From Rhodospirillaceae bacterium (GTDB taxonomy: Bacteria; Pseudomonadota; Alphaproteobacteria; UBA6615): DNA of 40,708 nucleotides. How positions within the stretch are numbered: position 1 is the stretch's first letter; each line of letters starts with the position of its first letter. The stretch spans positions 1 to 40,708 of the forward strand of contig JABJEK010000089.1 in the NCBI GenBank assembly GCA_018702955.1. Reading direction: 5' to 3'. The translations under genes and the position numbers were made by a program. Shown here piece after piece: positions 17,375-25,259 of the stretch. The notes under the pieces were generated by a model, which did not search any database, was not told the DNA's origin, and worked only from the letters and a program-made list of their open reading frames with translations.

Positions 17375-17846
17375 CCCCGCCCCCGCGCGTATCTTCAATC
17401 ACGGCCCCGCCAGCGGCCTCACCCGCGATCTCGCGCAACAACATCGCGAGATCGCTCGCCACCTCGCCATCGCCCCGGTCGCGAAACCGTTGCGGCCGCC
17501 GCGCCTTGAGCACGAACATCAGCAAACTGTCGGAGTATTTCCGTACGGTGCCGACCTGCTTGCCCTGATAGAAAACCGGCTCGGCCTGCCCCGCCACCGC
17601 GCGGCGGACCGCCTCATCCTCCACCGCATCGTTGCCCGCTTCATAGGCGGCCTGCCAGGCGCTCGCGAAGACCGGGTCGGCATCGCGCAGCCGGTGCCAC
17701 CCCAGCAAGGCGACGCCGCTTTCCGCCGCCGCGTCGCTCGGCCGGGCGGTCTCGGCCAATACCCGCAGGAAGGTCTCGCGCACGCCGTCCGTAATCGGTT
17801 GTGTATCGGCCGGCGGCGCGTCGCGAGGCGGTTCGCTTCGCGCCAT
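17364..17846 (-). CDS. Phage terminase small subunit-like protein
   Basis: A 160-residue protein encoded directly upstream of, and overlapping, the large terminase gene. It has an HTH-like N-terminal region (ETFLRVLAETARPSDAAAES), a helical core with GWHRLRDADPVFASAWQAA and the stretch PVFYQGKQVGTVRKYSDSLL. The latter, followed by LMFVLKARRPQRFRDR, is a recurring feature of phage small terminases that recognise DNA for packaging. The ATG at 17846 is set by a GGAGG site 5-6 bases upstream; the open frame extends to 18221 without a good start. Function is inferred from position and these patterns. Confidence 0.8.
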   Translation of the reverse strand: MARSEPPRDAPPADTQPITDGVRETFLRVLAETARPSDAAAESGVALLGWHRLRDADPVFASAWQAAYEAGNDAVEDEAVRRAVAGQAEPVFYQGKQVGTVRKYSDSLLMFVLKARRPQRFRDRGDGEVASDLAMLLREIAGEAAGGAVIEDTRGGGDDG

Positions 17847-17875
17847 GCCCGCCTCCGTACAACAATCTTGCGGCC

Positions 17876-17907
17876 AAAGAAAAACCCGCGGGAGTTTCCT
17901 CGGCGGG
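17876..17907 (-). terminator. Hairpin with T tract in the terS leader
   Basis: On the minus strand CCCGC(17907-17903)/GCGGG(17889-17885) pair around an inner GAG/CTC stem and a short loop, followed by TTTTTCTTT at 17884-17876. It is 29 bases upstream of the terS start, and no minus-strand gene lies immediately upstream. It could be an attenuator or antitermination target for the phage genes. A GTG frame with its own GGAGG site starts at 17937 and reads through it, so it could instead be coding-constrained. Confidence 0.5.
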
Positions 17908-18011
17908 CGCATCTTTGTGATCATGAATTTCGTGCACGCTAGTCCTCCGTGCCAAGGAATGCAAAAATCTAGTGCAGCCTGAAGAAACGACCGTGAAACC
18001 GGGAGAAAACC

Positions 18012-18653
18012 ATGGCCACATTGCGCATCTGTTTTGTCGGCGACAGCATCACCGTCGGCAGCGGCGACACCGGCTTTCTCGGCTGGCCCGGCCATCTCTG
18101 CGTGGCCGAGACCGCGCGCGGCCATGACGTGACCCTCTACAACAACGGCGTGCGCGGCGACACCAGCGAGATGATCCGCCCGCGCTGGCGCCAGGAATGC
18201 GATGTCCGCCTGCCGGATCACGTGAACGGCCGCCTCGTCTTTTCTTTCGGGGTGAACGACATGGCCGAGGAGACCGGCGCCGGCATCCGCGTGCCGATCG
18301 AGGAATCCATCGCCAACGCCCGTACGATGCTCACCGAGGCCCGCGACTGGCGCCCGACCCTGATGATCGGGCCGATCCCGATTATCGAGGATATGCAGCC
18401 TTATATTTTCCCCAACGGCATCGCCTACGATTTCAACAACGCACGCATCGCGGAACTCAGCCGGCGTTACGCCGATTTATGCGACGAGCTCGACATTCCC
18501 TACCTGGACATCTTTGCCACACTGCACGGCAACGCGGCCTGGGAGACCTCGCAACGAAATTGTGATGGCGTGCATGTGCTGGGCGACGGCTACGCCATGA
18601 TCGCCGCGCTGGTCGCGGAATGGCCGGCCTGGCGGGCCTGGTTCGACGACTAG
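18012..18653 (+). CDS. SGNH/GDSL-family hydrolase
   Basis: A 213-residue SGNH hydrolase, a class of esterases and acyl hydrolases acting on lipids or carbohydrate esters; the substrate is unknown. Block I ICFVGDSITVGSGDTG supplies nucleophile Ser12. Block II is NNGVRGDTS with the oxyanion Gly. Block III is FSFGVNDM with Asn. Block V is DGVHVLGDGY with Asp185 and His188. All four conserved elements are present. There is no signal peptide, so the enzyme is probably cytoplasmic. The ATG at 18012 has GGGAG at 18001-18005, 6 bases upstream. The gene is divergent from terS. Confidence 0.9.
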   Translation: MATLRICFVGDSITVGSGDTGFLGWPGHLCVAETARGHDVTLYNNGVRGDTSEMIRPRWRQECDVRLPDHVNGRLVFSFGVNDMAEETGAGIRVPIEESIANARTMLTEARDWRPTLMIGPIPIIEDMQPYIFPNGIAYDFNNARIAELSRRYADLCDELDIPYLDIFATLHGNAAWETSQRNCDGVHVLGDGYAMIAALVAEWPAWRAWFDD

Positions 18654-18773
18654 AATTTCCGCGATCACCCGGGCCTCTCGGCCTCCGCTTAAGGGCAATT
18701 TAACCTCCCCCGTCCATTGTCGAACGACCGCGCGCCAGCACTTGCGGCGCGCATTCGCAATGGATCGGCATCG

Positions 18774-21128
18774 ATGGGTTCGCAACACCAGCTCAAGCTG
18801 AGTTCCGCCTCGAAGCTGACGCTTGCGGCCATGACCCTGCTCCTGCCGCTGATCGTGTTCGTCGTCATCCTCGTGGATGACCGCAACGCGCAGATTGACG
18901 TCACGGAATCGGAGATCGCCGGTCTCGAGACCCTTGTCGATATGCGATACGCCCTCGAATTGACACTGCAGCACCACGCGCTGACAGAGGTCGGCTACGC
19001 ATCCGGCGCGTATCAAGGCACCCATATCGATGAAATTGAAGATCGAACGAACGGCGCGTTCGAAACCCTTGTCGCCGCATCCGACGCGGCAAATGACCCC
19101 TATGGCCTCAGCGAACCGATCCGGCACATCCATGCCGACTGGATGACGGCCCGCGCGAACCATCGTGACCAGCCGACGGGAGATCGCGGCGGCCCCGCGA
19201 TGGACGATTTCATGGTGGCCAGCACGGAGATCGCGGTCGATCTGGCCAACCTCTTCCGGCAAGTCGGCAACGCGTCGGGCATGGCCGTGGACCCATCGCT
19301 CGAATCGTCCCAACTGATAAACCTGCTCGTGGTCGAACTGCCACAGATGGTCGCGCAAGTCGGAGAAGCGCGTAACCGCAGTCTCAAAATACTCAGGCGC
19401 GGTACACCTCCGACGATCGAAGAGCTGAACCAGCTGAGTGCCGACGACCGCTCCCTCACGATCGCGCACGACAATCTGTTCTATGGGTTCAGCGTTGCCG
19501 TTTCGAAAGACCCGGTCATTGCCGAGAATCTCGCGCAACAGTTCGAAATCTTCGATCGGGACACCTACGCCTTCCATGAACTGGTGGCCTCGGGGGCGAT
19601 CGGACAGAGTTCGGAAGAGGTCTTCGCCCTTGGCTCCTCGTCGATCGACGCGACCCTGCACCTGTTCAATCGGATCGCGCCGGAGCTCCAACGCGTCCTC
19701 GTCAAGCGCATGAATGCGCTTGAGAACACAAAACATATCGCGATCGCGACCGTGATCGCCGTATCGATCATCGCCGGCCTGTCCGGCTGGGCGTTGCTGA
19801 ACGCCCTGACCCGGCCTCTGCAGACGGAGGTCGCCGAGCGCCGCCGCGTTCAGGCCCGGCTGCGTGACCTCGCGGCCATCGTCGAACAGGCGGAAGATTC
19901 GATCCTCACCCTTTCACCAACGGGCGAGGTAACGAGCTGGAACAAAGGCGCCGAACGGCTCTATGGCTATACCGCCGACGAGGTCGTCGGCGCGAGTATC
20001 AGCGTTCTGTCCCCGGAAGGATTCGAACACGAGACCACCCAATTGTTGAAGAAAATGATTTCGGGCGAACCGATGCCGACCCGCGAAACCATCCGTGTGC
20101 GCAAGGACGGCGAGATCGTCGATGTGTCGTTGCGCTTCTCGATCATTCGAAATCAGAATGGAGACGTGCGCGGCGCGGCTGTCATCGCGCGCGATATCCG
20201 CGAGCGGAAAAAAGCCGAAGCGGAAATTCGCAACAAGGAACAAATGCTGCAGGCGCGCATCGACCAGCTGCGCGTGACTCAGGACGAACTCCAGCAGCAT
20301 CGCGATCGCCTGGAAGACAAGGTGCGCGAACGCACGGCGGAAGTTCACGAGAAAGCCGTCCAGCTCGAATCCGCGTTGGAGAAGGAGAAAGAGTTCAGCG
20401 CCCTCCAGCGCAAGTTCATCTCGATGGCCTCTCACGAATTCCGCACACCGCTGGCCATCATCGACGGTGCGGCCCAGCGGGTGGAACGCCGGTTAGACTC
20501 CATCGAAACGCCGGAGCTGGAGAAACGCCTCTCGCGGATCAGAGGCGCGGTGCGCCGGATGCTGGAGCTGATCGAAAGCACGCTATCCGCCTCGCGTCTC
20601 GATGAAGGGCATGTTGCGATGCGGCCACAGGACGTGGATTTGGGCGAACTCGTTCGCACGGTCTGCGAACGCCAGAACGAACTTTCCGACGAGCTGAAAA
20701 TTCACCTCGATCTCGATGATCTCCCGGATCGGGTCGAGGGGGATCCCTCACTGCTCGATCAGGTCTTCACGAACCTGCTATCCAACGCCGCAAAATACAC
20801 ACCGGATTCGCCGGAAATCGCCATCACCGGCACCCGACAGGCCGACGGGTTTTTGACCATCGCGATCGCGGACAACGGCATCGGCATTCCCAAGGATGAG
20901 CTCTCCCAGCTGTTCGACCGGTTTTTCCGGGCCTCCACGTCCGAGGGTATCGCCGGCACGGGTATCGGACTGAACCTCGCCGGTGAACTCGTGGAGATGC
21001 ATGGCGGCACCATCTCCGTCGAAAGCGATGTCGGTGTCGGCACGACATTCACGGTGCGCCTGCCGGAACGCCGCCCGGAATTCCTCCGCGATTCCGGTTT
21101 ACCCCACGACGTCAACGCGGCCGCCTAG
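18774..21128 (+). CDS. Hybrid-free sensor histidine kinase with PAS domain
   Basis: A 784-residue membrane kinase. TM1 is at about residues 12-33 and TM2 at 320-344, enclosing a helical periplasmic sensor region of about 285 residues with no family I recognise. A PAS domain (about 363-486, LSPTGEVTSWNKGAERLYGY) and a coiled coil (487-545) follow. HisKA has SHEFRTPLAII with phospho-acceptor His554. The ATPase domain has N-box NLLSNAAKY at 667, G1 DNGIGIP at 700 and G2 GTGIGL at 728. I chose the ATG at 18774; a TTG at 18717 would add 19 residues. Its partner is the response regulator 23 bases downstream. Confidence 0.92.
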   Translation: MGSQHQLKLSSASKLTLAAMTLLLPLIVFVVILVDDRNAQIDVTESEIAGLETLVDMRYALELTLQHHALTEVGYASGAYQGTHIDEIEDRTNGAFETLVAASDAANDPYGLSEPIRHIHADWMTARANHRDQPTGDRGGPAMDDFMVASTEIAVDLANLFRQVGNASGMAVDPSLESSQLINLLVVELPQMVAQVGEARNRSLKILRRGTPPTIEELNQLSADDRSLTIAHDNLFYGFSVAVSKDPVIAENLAQQFEIFDRDTYAFHELVASGAIGQSSEEVFALGSSSIDATLHLFNRIAPELQRVLVKRMNALENTKHIAIATVIAVSIIAGLSGWALLNALTRPLQTEVAERRRVQARLRDLAAIVEQAEDSILTLSPTGEVTSWNKGAERLYGYTADEVVGASISVLSPEGFEHETTQLLKKMISGEPMPTRETIRVRKDGEIVDVSLRFSIIRNQNGDVRGAAVIARDIRERKKAEAEIRNKEQMLQARIDQLRVTQDELQQHRDRLEDKVRERTAEVHEKAVQLESALEKEKEFSALQRKFISMASHEFRTPLAIIDGAAQRVERRLDSIETPELEKRLSRIRGAVRRMLELIESTLSASRLDEGHVAMRPQDVDLGELVRTVCERQNELSDELKIHLDLDDLPDRVEGDPSLLDQVFTNLLSNAAKYTPDSPEIAITGTRQADGFLTIAIADNGIGIPKDELSQLFDRFFRASTSEGIAGTGIGLNLAGELVEMHGGTISVESDVGVGTTFTVRLPERRPEFLRDSGLPHDVNAAA

Positions 21129-21151
21129 TCGGCCGAACCAGGAAAGCCCAC

Positions 21152-22018
21152 ATGACGAAAATCCTCTGTATCGAAGACGAAGCCGAGCTGCGCGAAGACA
21201 TTGTCGAAGAACTGAGTGACGCCGGCTACGACATGGTTGAAGCCGCCAACGGTCGCGAGGGATATGACGCCATCGTCGCGCATCAACCCGACCTGGTTCT
21301 CTGTGACGTGAACATGCCCGATATGAACGGGTACGAACTGCTCACGAAACTGCGTGAATTTCATGAGGAATTCGACGATGTCCCGTTCGTGTTTCTGTCG
21401 GCCCTGGCCGATCGGAAGGACATCATCGCGGGCAAGAAACTCGGGGCCGATGATTATCTGACGAAGCCGGTTGATTTCGAGTTGCTTCTGGTGACCGTCG
21501 AATCACGCCTGCGACAGATCGTGCGGATCAACCGGCACAAGGAGGAGCAGCTCGTGCGGCTCTACCGCGCCTTGTCCGAGATGCCGGAATCGCAGGGCGA
21601 GACCTCATCGCCCGCGGCCTCCGAGAACCCCATGACCGTGGTCGCGGTCGTCGATGCGGAGTTCGACCTGTCGGAGATTCGCGCCGCGCTCGAAGCCGTT
21701 GGACATAACGTCATCGAAATGAACAGCGGCAAGCAGTTCCTCGACAGCCACGAGAGCATCACACCGGACCTGCTCCTGGTGTCGTTCAACACCAATGACA
21801 TGCAGGCCCCGATGATGGTGCGACTCCTGCAGAATGCGGCCTACCCCAAGGTCCTGATGATCCCGCCATCCATGGCCGGCATGGAACGGATAGATACCAT
21901 TCCCGGTTTCGATGCCGCTGTTCGCTGGCCCTGTTCGGCGGATGAGCTTCAGCAGCGAATTTCGCAATTGCAGGGGGCGGTCGATGATCCCGATACCAAC
22001 AAGCGGCAAGCCGGATAG
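21152..22018 (+). CDS. Response regulator with receiver and degenerate second receiver
   Basis: A 288-residue regulator with no DNA-binding domain. Receiver 1 (about residues 1-125) has acidic pocket IEDE (Glu8, Asp9), phospho-acceptor Asp52 in VLCDVNMPDMNGYEL, a Ser in FLSALAD and Lys105 in YLTKPVDF. A short helical linker leads to a second receiver-like domain (about 160-275). There the acceptor position is Ser211 (LLLVSFNTNDMQ aligned to the first domain) and the lysine position is Trp in AVRWPCSADEL. The second domain is thus a probable pseudo-receiver. The gene is paired with the kinase just upstream. Its stop abuts the convergent gene's stop with no intervening base. Confidence 0.92.
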   Translation: MTKILCIEDEAELREDIVEELSDAGYDMVEAANGREGYDAIVAHQPDLVLCDVNMPDMNGYELLTKLREFHEEFDDVPFVFLSALADRKDIIAGKKLGADDYLTKPVDFELLLVTVESRLRQIVRINRHKEEQLVRLYRALSEMPESQGETSSPAASENPMTVVAVVDAEFDLSEIRAALEAVGHNVIEMNSGKQFLDSHESITPDLLLVSFNTNDMQAPMMVRLLQNAAYPKVLMIPPSMAGMERIDTIPGFDAAVRWPCSADELQQRISQLQGAVDDPDTNKRQAG

Positions 22019-23101
22019 TTAAACCGCAAATTTCCGCAACGCGTCCGGCGCGAGGGTCAGCCCCAGGCCCGGGCCCTCCGGCATCACGACCGCACCCTCC
22101 TCCACGACGAGCGGATCGGTGAACAGCTCTTCCCACCACTCCATATGCTCCAGCATCAACGCATGGGGTTGGGCCGCGAGCACATGGGCCGAGGCTTCCG
22201 TGAACAGATGCGACGACACGGGCTGCTCATATGCGGCGCACAAGGCGCACGTGTTCAGATAATCCGTGATCCCGCCCATCCGCTGGAGATCCGGCATCAG
22301 CACATCCGCCGCGCGGGCATCCAGATGCTGTTTCATCGCCGCCGAACCATAGGAGGTCTCGCCCGTGGCAACCCGCATGTCCAGCGCCGCGGCGATCCGC
22401 GCACAGCCCTCGATGTCGGTGTAGAAGACCGGCTCTTCCAGCCAGAAGACATCCAGCGCCTCGAATTCGCGCCCCGCCCGGATCGCGACCGATTCCGGCC
22501 AGGCCTGGTTGGCATCCACCATCAGGGTGATGTCCGGGCCCACCGCCTCGCGCACATGGCGGACGCGTTCGACATCCGCCATGAAGTCCGCCTGGCCGAC
22601 CCGCACCTTCATGGCCCGGTGGCCGTCGGCCATCAGGTCCAACGCCTCCGCCGTGAGCGCATCGATTGATCGATCAAGCCACAGCGCCGACGACGCGTAA
22701 GTCTGGACCCGCGTCGCAGCCCCGCCCAGATGGCGATACAGCGGCACGTCGGCGGCCAGTGCTGCCAGCTCCCAGCACGCCGTATCGATCCCCGACAGCG
22801 CGATCATCGACGCGCCGGCATGGCCCAGGAAATTCATGTCCTTCCAGGCCACCGCATGATTGTCCCCGACGGCGCGCGGGTCGCGCCCGACATAGAGCGC
22901 GGCGAGGTCTTCCGCCAGCAGTGCCAGTGCTGCGGCCTTGCGTTCCTCGAAGGCGAAACACCAGCCCATCCCGGTCAGACCGGTATCCGTGTGCATCTGC
23001 ACAAACACGGTGTAGGCATGGGAGAAGTTGTGGAACGACGTACGGATGGGGCGGCGCAGCGGCACCGCCAGCAGGGTGATATTTGTTCCGGTAATTTTCA
23101 T
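22019..23101 (-). CDS. Mandelate racemase/muconate lactonizing enzyme family protein
   Basis: A 360-residue enolase-superfamily enzyme that abstracts a proton alpha to a carboxylate, probably acting on a sugar acid or similar substrate. The N-terminal capping domain has LRRPIRTSFHNFSHAYTVF. The barrel carries metal ligands in LMVDANQAWPES, WLEEPVFYTD and ATGETSYG. A His is in SSHLFTEAS with an Asp in VLMPDLQRMGG, which fits a mandelate-racemase-type His-Asp dyad. The first catalytic motif reads KVR (Lys165, Arg167) rather than the usual KxK, which may limit or alter activity. Substrate cannot be assigned. It is divergent from the PanE-like gene. Confidence 0.9.
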   Translation of the reverse strand: MKITGTNITLLAVPLRRPIRTSFHNFSHAYTVFVQMHTDTGLTGMGWCFAFEERKAAALALLAEDLAALYVGRDPRAVGDNHAVAWKDMNFLGHAGASMIALSGIDTACWELAALAADVPLYRHLGGAATRVQTYASSALWLDRSIDALTAEALDLMADGHRAMKVRVGQADFMADVERVRHVREAVGPDITLMVDANQAWPESVAIRAGREFEALDVFWLEEPVFYTDIEGCARIAAALDMRVATGETSYGSAAMKQHLDARAADVLMPDLQRMGGITDYLNTCALCAAYEQPVSSHLFTEASAHVLAAQPHALMLEHMEWWEELFTDPLVVEEGAVVMPEGPGLGLTLAPDALRKFAV

Positions 23102-23172
23102 GACGCCACCTTCATTTCTTTGTCCTCCGCACGGACCCGCTACAATAGACGAAGCACAGGGAGGTGCGAGGC

Positions 23173-24105
23173 ATGAAGTTTCTGATTCTGGGGGCCGGCG
23201 CGATCGGCGGCTATGTCGGCGGGCGGCTCACCGAGGCCGGGCGCGACGTCACGTTCCTGGTCCGCGACGCGACGCGCGAACGGCTCGAACGCGATGGGCT
23301 GCGCATCGAGAGTACCTATGGCGATTTCGCCGGGCCGGTGAAAACCATCGGCCAGGCCGAACTGACGCCGGACTACGACCTCATCCTCCTCACCTGCAAG
23401 GCCTATGATCTCGACGACGCGGTCGCCGCCATCGCGCCGGGTGTTGGCCCCGACACGATGGTCTTCCCGATCCTCAACGGGCTCGGCCACATCCAGACCC
23501 TGAACGACCGGCTCGGCGCAGATCACGTCCTCGCCGGCACGGTGAAGATATCCGCCGCCCGTCAGGCCGACGGGTCGATCAAGCATATGAACGACTGGCG
23601 CTGGCTGAATTTCGGCGAACAGGCCGGCGGGATCAGCAACCGGGTCACGGCACTGCGCGACGCCCTCAATGGTGCGATCGGGCTCGAACCCGTGGCGCTG
23701 GAGAACGCCATGCAGGAGATGTGGGAGAAGATGGTCCATCTCGCGACCGCCGCGGGCATGACCACGCTGATGCGCGCCAATGTCGGCCAGATCGTGCGCA
23801 CCCAGGAGGGCGCGGCGCTGTTCCAGCATTTCCTTGAGACCACCGCCGAAGTCGCAACGCGCTCCGGTTACCCGCCGAGTGACGCCTTCATGGAAAACTA
23901 CCGGGCGCTGTTCGCCGACCCGAATTCCAAATACGTCACCTCCATGCTGCGCGACATCGAGGGGGGCAACCGGTCGGAGGGTGAGCACATCCTCGGCATG
24001 TTGCTCCGCACGGCCCGCGAGGTCGGCATCGACGAACCGCTGCTCGCCACCGCTTATGCCGGTGTCAAAGCCTACGAGGCCCGCCAGGGCGACGGCGGGC
24101 TCTAG
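23173..24105 (+). CDS. Ketopantoate reductase (PanE/ApbA) family protein
   Basis: A 310-residue NADPH-binding 2-dehydropantoate 2-reductase-like protein. The N-terminal Rossmann motif is FLILGAGAIGGYVGGRL. A central segment DLILLTCKAYDLDDAV carries the conserved Lys, and the C-terminal helical domain has NAMQEMWEKMVHLATAAGM and DIEGGNRSEGEHILG. These match ApbA/PanE. Role in pantothenate synthesis is possible, but several paralogues of this family act on other 2-keto acids, and its neighbour is an enolase-superfamily enzyme. The ATG at 23173 follows GGGAGG at 23158-23163. Its stop is 7 bases from the convergent phage gene. Confidence 0.88.
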   Translation: MKFLILGAGAIGGYVGGRLTEAGRDVTFLVRDATRERLERDGLRIESTYGDFAGPVKTIGQAELTPDYDLILLTCKAYDLDDAVAAIAPGVGPDTMVFPILNGLGHIQTLNDRLGADHVLAGTVKISAARQADGSIKHMNDWRWLNFGEQAGGISNRVTALRDALNGAIGLEPVALENAMQEMWEKMVHLATAAGMTTLMRANVGQIVRTQEGAALFQHFLETTAEVATRSGYPPSDAFMENYRALFADPNSKYVTSMLRDIEGGNRSEGEHILGMLLRTAREVGIDEPLLATAYAGVKAYEARQGDGGL

Positions 24106-24112
24106 TCTGTCT

Positions 24113-24709
24113 TCAGGATAGTCTTGTCGCGCGGGCAGCAGGCGAGTTCCTGTCGCCGCGCCCATAGGCCTCTGCCAGCGCATCGAGCCCGCGCAGCAAT
24201 GCCGCGCGCTCGATCGCGTCGGCCTTGCCCAACGGCCCGGCCTTGGCGCGCCAGAACCAGGCGGGTAGCCTGTGCTCGACGCTCACCCGGCGGGTCTCCG
24301 ACCAGGCGAGCCGCCCCGCATTGCGCAGCACATTGTCGCCGCGCGCGAAGATATCCCGCGCCCGGGCATCCGCGTCGGGATACAGGTTCGCGCCACCGGC
24401 ATTCATCCCCGTGAGCCCGCTGGCATAGCGCTCGTAAATATGGGTGTAGGGCGTCGGTTTGCCGAAGGCGCGCCAGCGCATCACCGTGTAGACCCACCCG
24501 GCATCCATCTGCGCCGGGGAGATATGTCCCGACAGGCGGAGAATACCGAGCGGATCGCCGGACCGGGGATCACGCGCGCCGTCCGCCCCGACGACCAGCG
24601 CGCGCCGGGCATAGAATTCCGGTGTCCCGGCATCAGCCGGGCGCCGTTCGGTCCGCGTGGTCTTGCGGCGCACCGCATCCAGCTTTCGTTTTCTCCCCGC
24701 ACGCGCCAC
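24113..24709 (-). CDS. Prophage-region protein of unknown function, 198 aa
   Basis: I do not recognise a family. The GTG at 24709 is 4 bases after the upstream gene's TAA and has GGAG 7 bases upstream, so the two are translated together; no other start has a ribosome site. The N-terminus is highly basic (AGRKRKLDAVRRKTTRTERR). The core has GILRLSGHISPAQMDAGW, a pattern I associate with phage proteins encoded near terminase genes, and then ERYASGLTGMNAGG. The rest is helical. Position behind an HTH protein and facing the terminase genes suggests a phage regulator or early protein, but this is an inference. Confidence 0.6.
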   Translation of the reverse strand: MARAGRKRKLDAVRRKTTRTERRPADAGTPEFYARRALVVGADGARDPRSGDPLGILRLSGHISPAQMDAGWVYTVMRWRAFGKPTPYTHIYERYASGLTGMNAGGANLYPDADARARDIFARGDNVLRNAGRLAWSETRRVSVEHRLPAWFWRAKAGPLGKADAIERAALLRGLDALAEAYGRGDRNSPAARATRLS

Positions 24710-24713
24710 CGGG

Positions 24714-25070
24714 TTACTCCGCCGCCTGATACATCGGGACCGGTTCCAGCATCCACGGCTGAACTTGCCCTTGGTCACGTACAAAGGGCGAGCGACCCCA
24801 ATCCTCATACTCGCGACCGGCATAGAGCCTGCGCATCGCAGTCTTGGTAATCCGGCTGCCGGCGCGCCGCTCGCGCACCCGCGCACGTTTCTTGCGCGGC
24901 AATGCCGGCACCCCGAATTTCATGCGCTGCCCGTAGATGCTGGCACGGCTCAGGCCGAGCAATCGGGCGATCTCCAGATCGGTCCCCACGGCCCGTTGCC
25001 AGGCCAGCATTTCCTCGTCGGATCGCGGCGGCCATTGCAGGTCCGGCCGGTTGCGGCGAAATTTCGACAT
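24714..25070 (-). CDS. HTH-containing phage regulatory protein, 118 aa
   Basis: The first gene of a minus-strand pair, divergent from the S24 repressor. The N-terminus MSKFRRNRPDLQWPPRSDEE precedes a helix-turn-helix of the type DLEIARLLGLSRASIYGQR (about residues 33-51), followed by a strongly basic stretch (KKRARVRERRAGSR). The start at ATG 25070 is set by a near-perfect GGGGAGGTGATC site; a GTG at 25076 is less likely. It probably acts as an early regulator (Cro-like or activator). The GAAC-N7-GAAC box lies 36 bases upstream of the start, so it may be controlled by the SOS response. Confidence 0.75.
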   Translation of the reverse strand: MSKFRRNRPDLQWPPRSDEEMLAWQRAVGTDLEIARLLGLSRASIYGQRMKFGVPALPRKKRARVRERRAGSRITKTAMRRLYAGREYEDWGRSPFVRDQGQVQPWMLEPVPMYQAAE

Positions 25071-25106
25071 GATCACCTCCCCTGGTTAAACTAAAAACTC
25101 ATTTGA

Positions 25107-25121
25107 GAACAAACCGAGAAC
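25107..25121 (-). promoter_or_regulatory. Candidate LexA (SOS) box
   Basis: GAAC-AAACCGA-GAAC (reverse complement GTTC-N7-GTTC) matches the direct-repeat LexA operator described for Alphaproteobacteria. It is 36 bases upstream of the HTH gene start and 138 bases upstream of the repressor start. The repeat is exact in both halves. The site is in the immunity region of the phage remnant. Binding has not been shown, and a match can arise by chance. Confidence 0.6.
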
Positions 25122-25207
25122 ATTTTACGCATTTCGCCACCCAATGCATGTGGAATTTCTGATCCCGGTGGACAACTTGATGCGGTGACAATGTTGTGTT
25201 TTTCACA

Positions 25208-25219
25208 TTGCGTATGCAA
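25208..25219. promoter_or_regulatory. Operator candidate TTGCGTATGCAA
   Basis: An imperfect 12-base palindrome with TTGC/GCAA arms in the divergent promoter region. The 9-mer ATTGCGTAT (25207-25215) also begins the hairpin at 25990-26006, on the other side of the repressor gene. Two copies flanking a repressor gene fit operators, but the site is short. Confidence 0.35.
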
Positions 25220-25246
25220 CTTAAAACATGATATTTTCGCAACCTC

Positions 25247-25258
25247 CTGAAATTTCAG
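25247..25258. promoter_or_regulatory. Perfect palindrome CTGAAATTTCAG before the repressor start
   Basis: A perfect 12-base palindrome lying one base upstream of the repressor ATG at 25260. The position is suitable for autoregulation (repressor binding over its own start) or for an RNA hairpin around the ribosome site. The gene has no clear ribosome site, which fits an unusual 5' end. Confidence 0.45.
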
Positions 25259-25259
25259 A

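Noticed and set aside
18477..19736. Long open frame of 419 codons on the minus strand inside the histidine kinase
   Set aside because: It is antisense to a kinase with complete motifs; no domain is recognisable.
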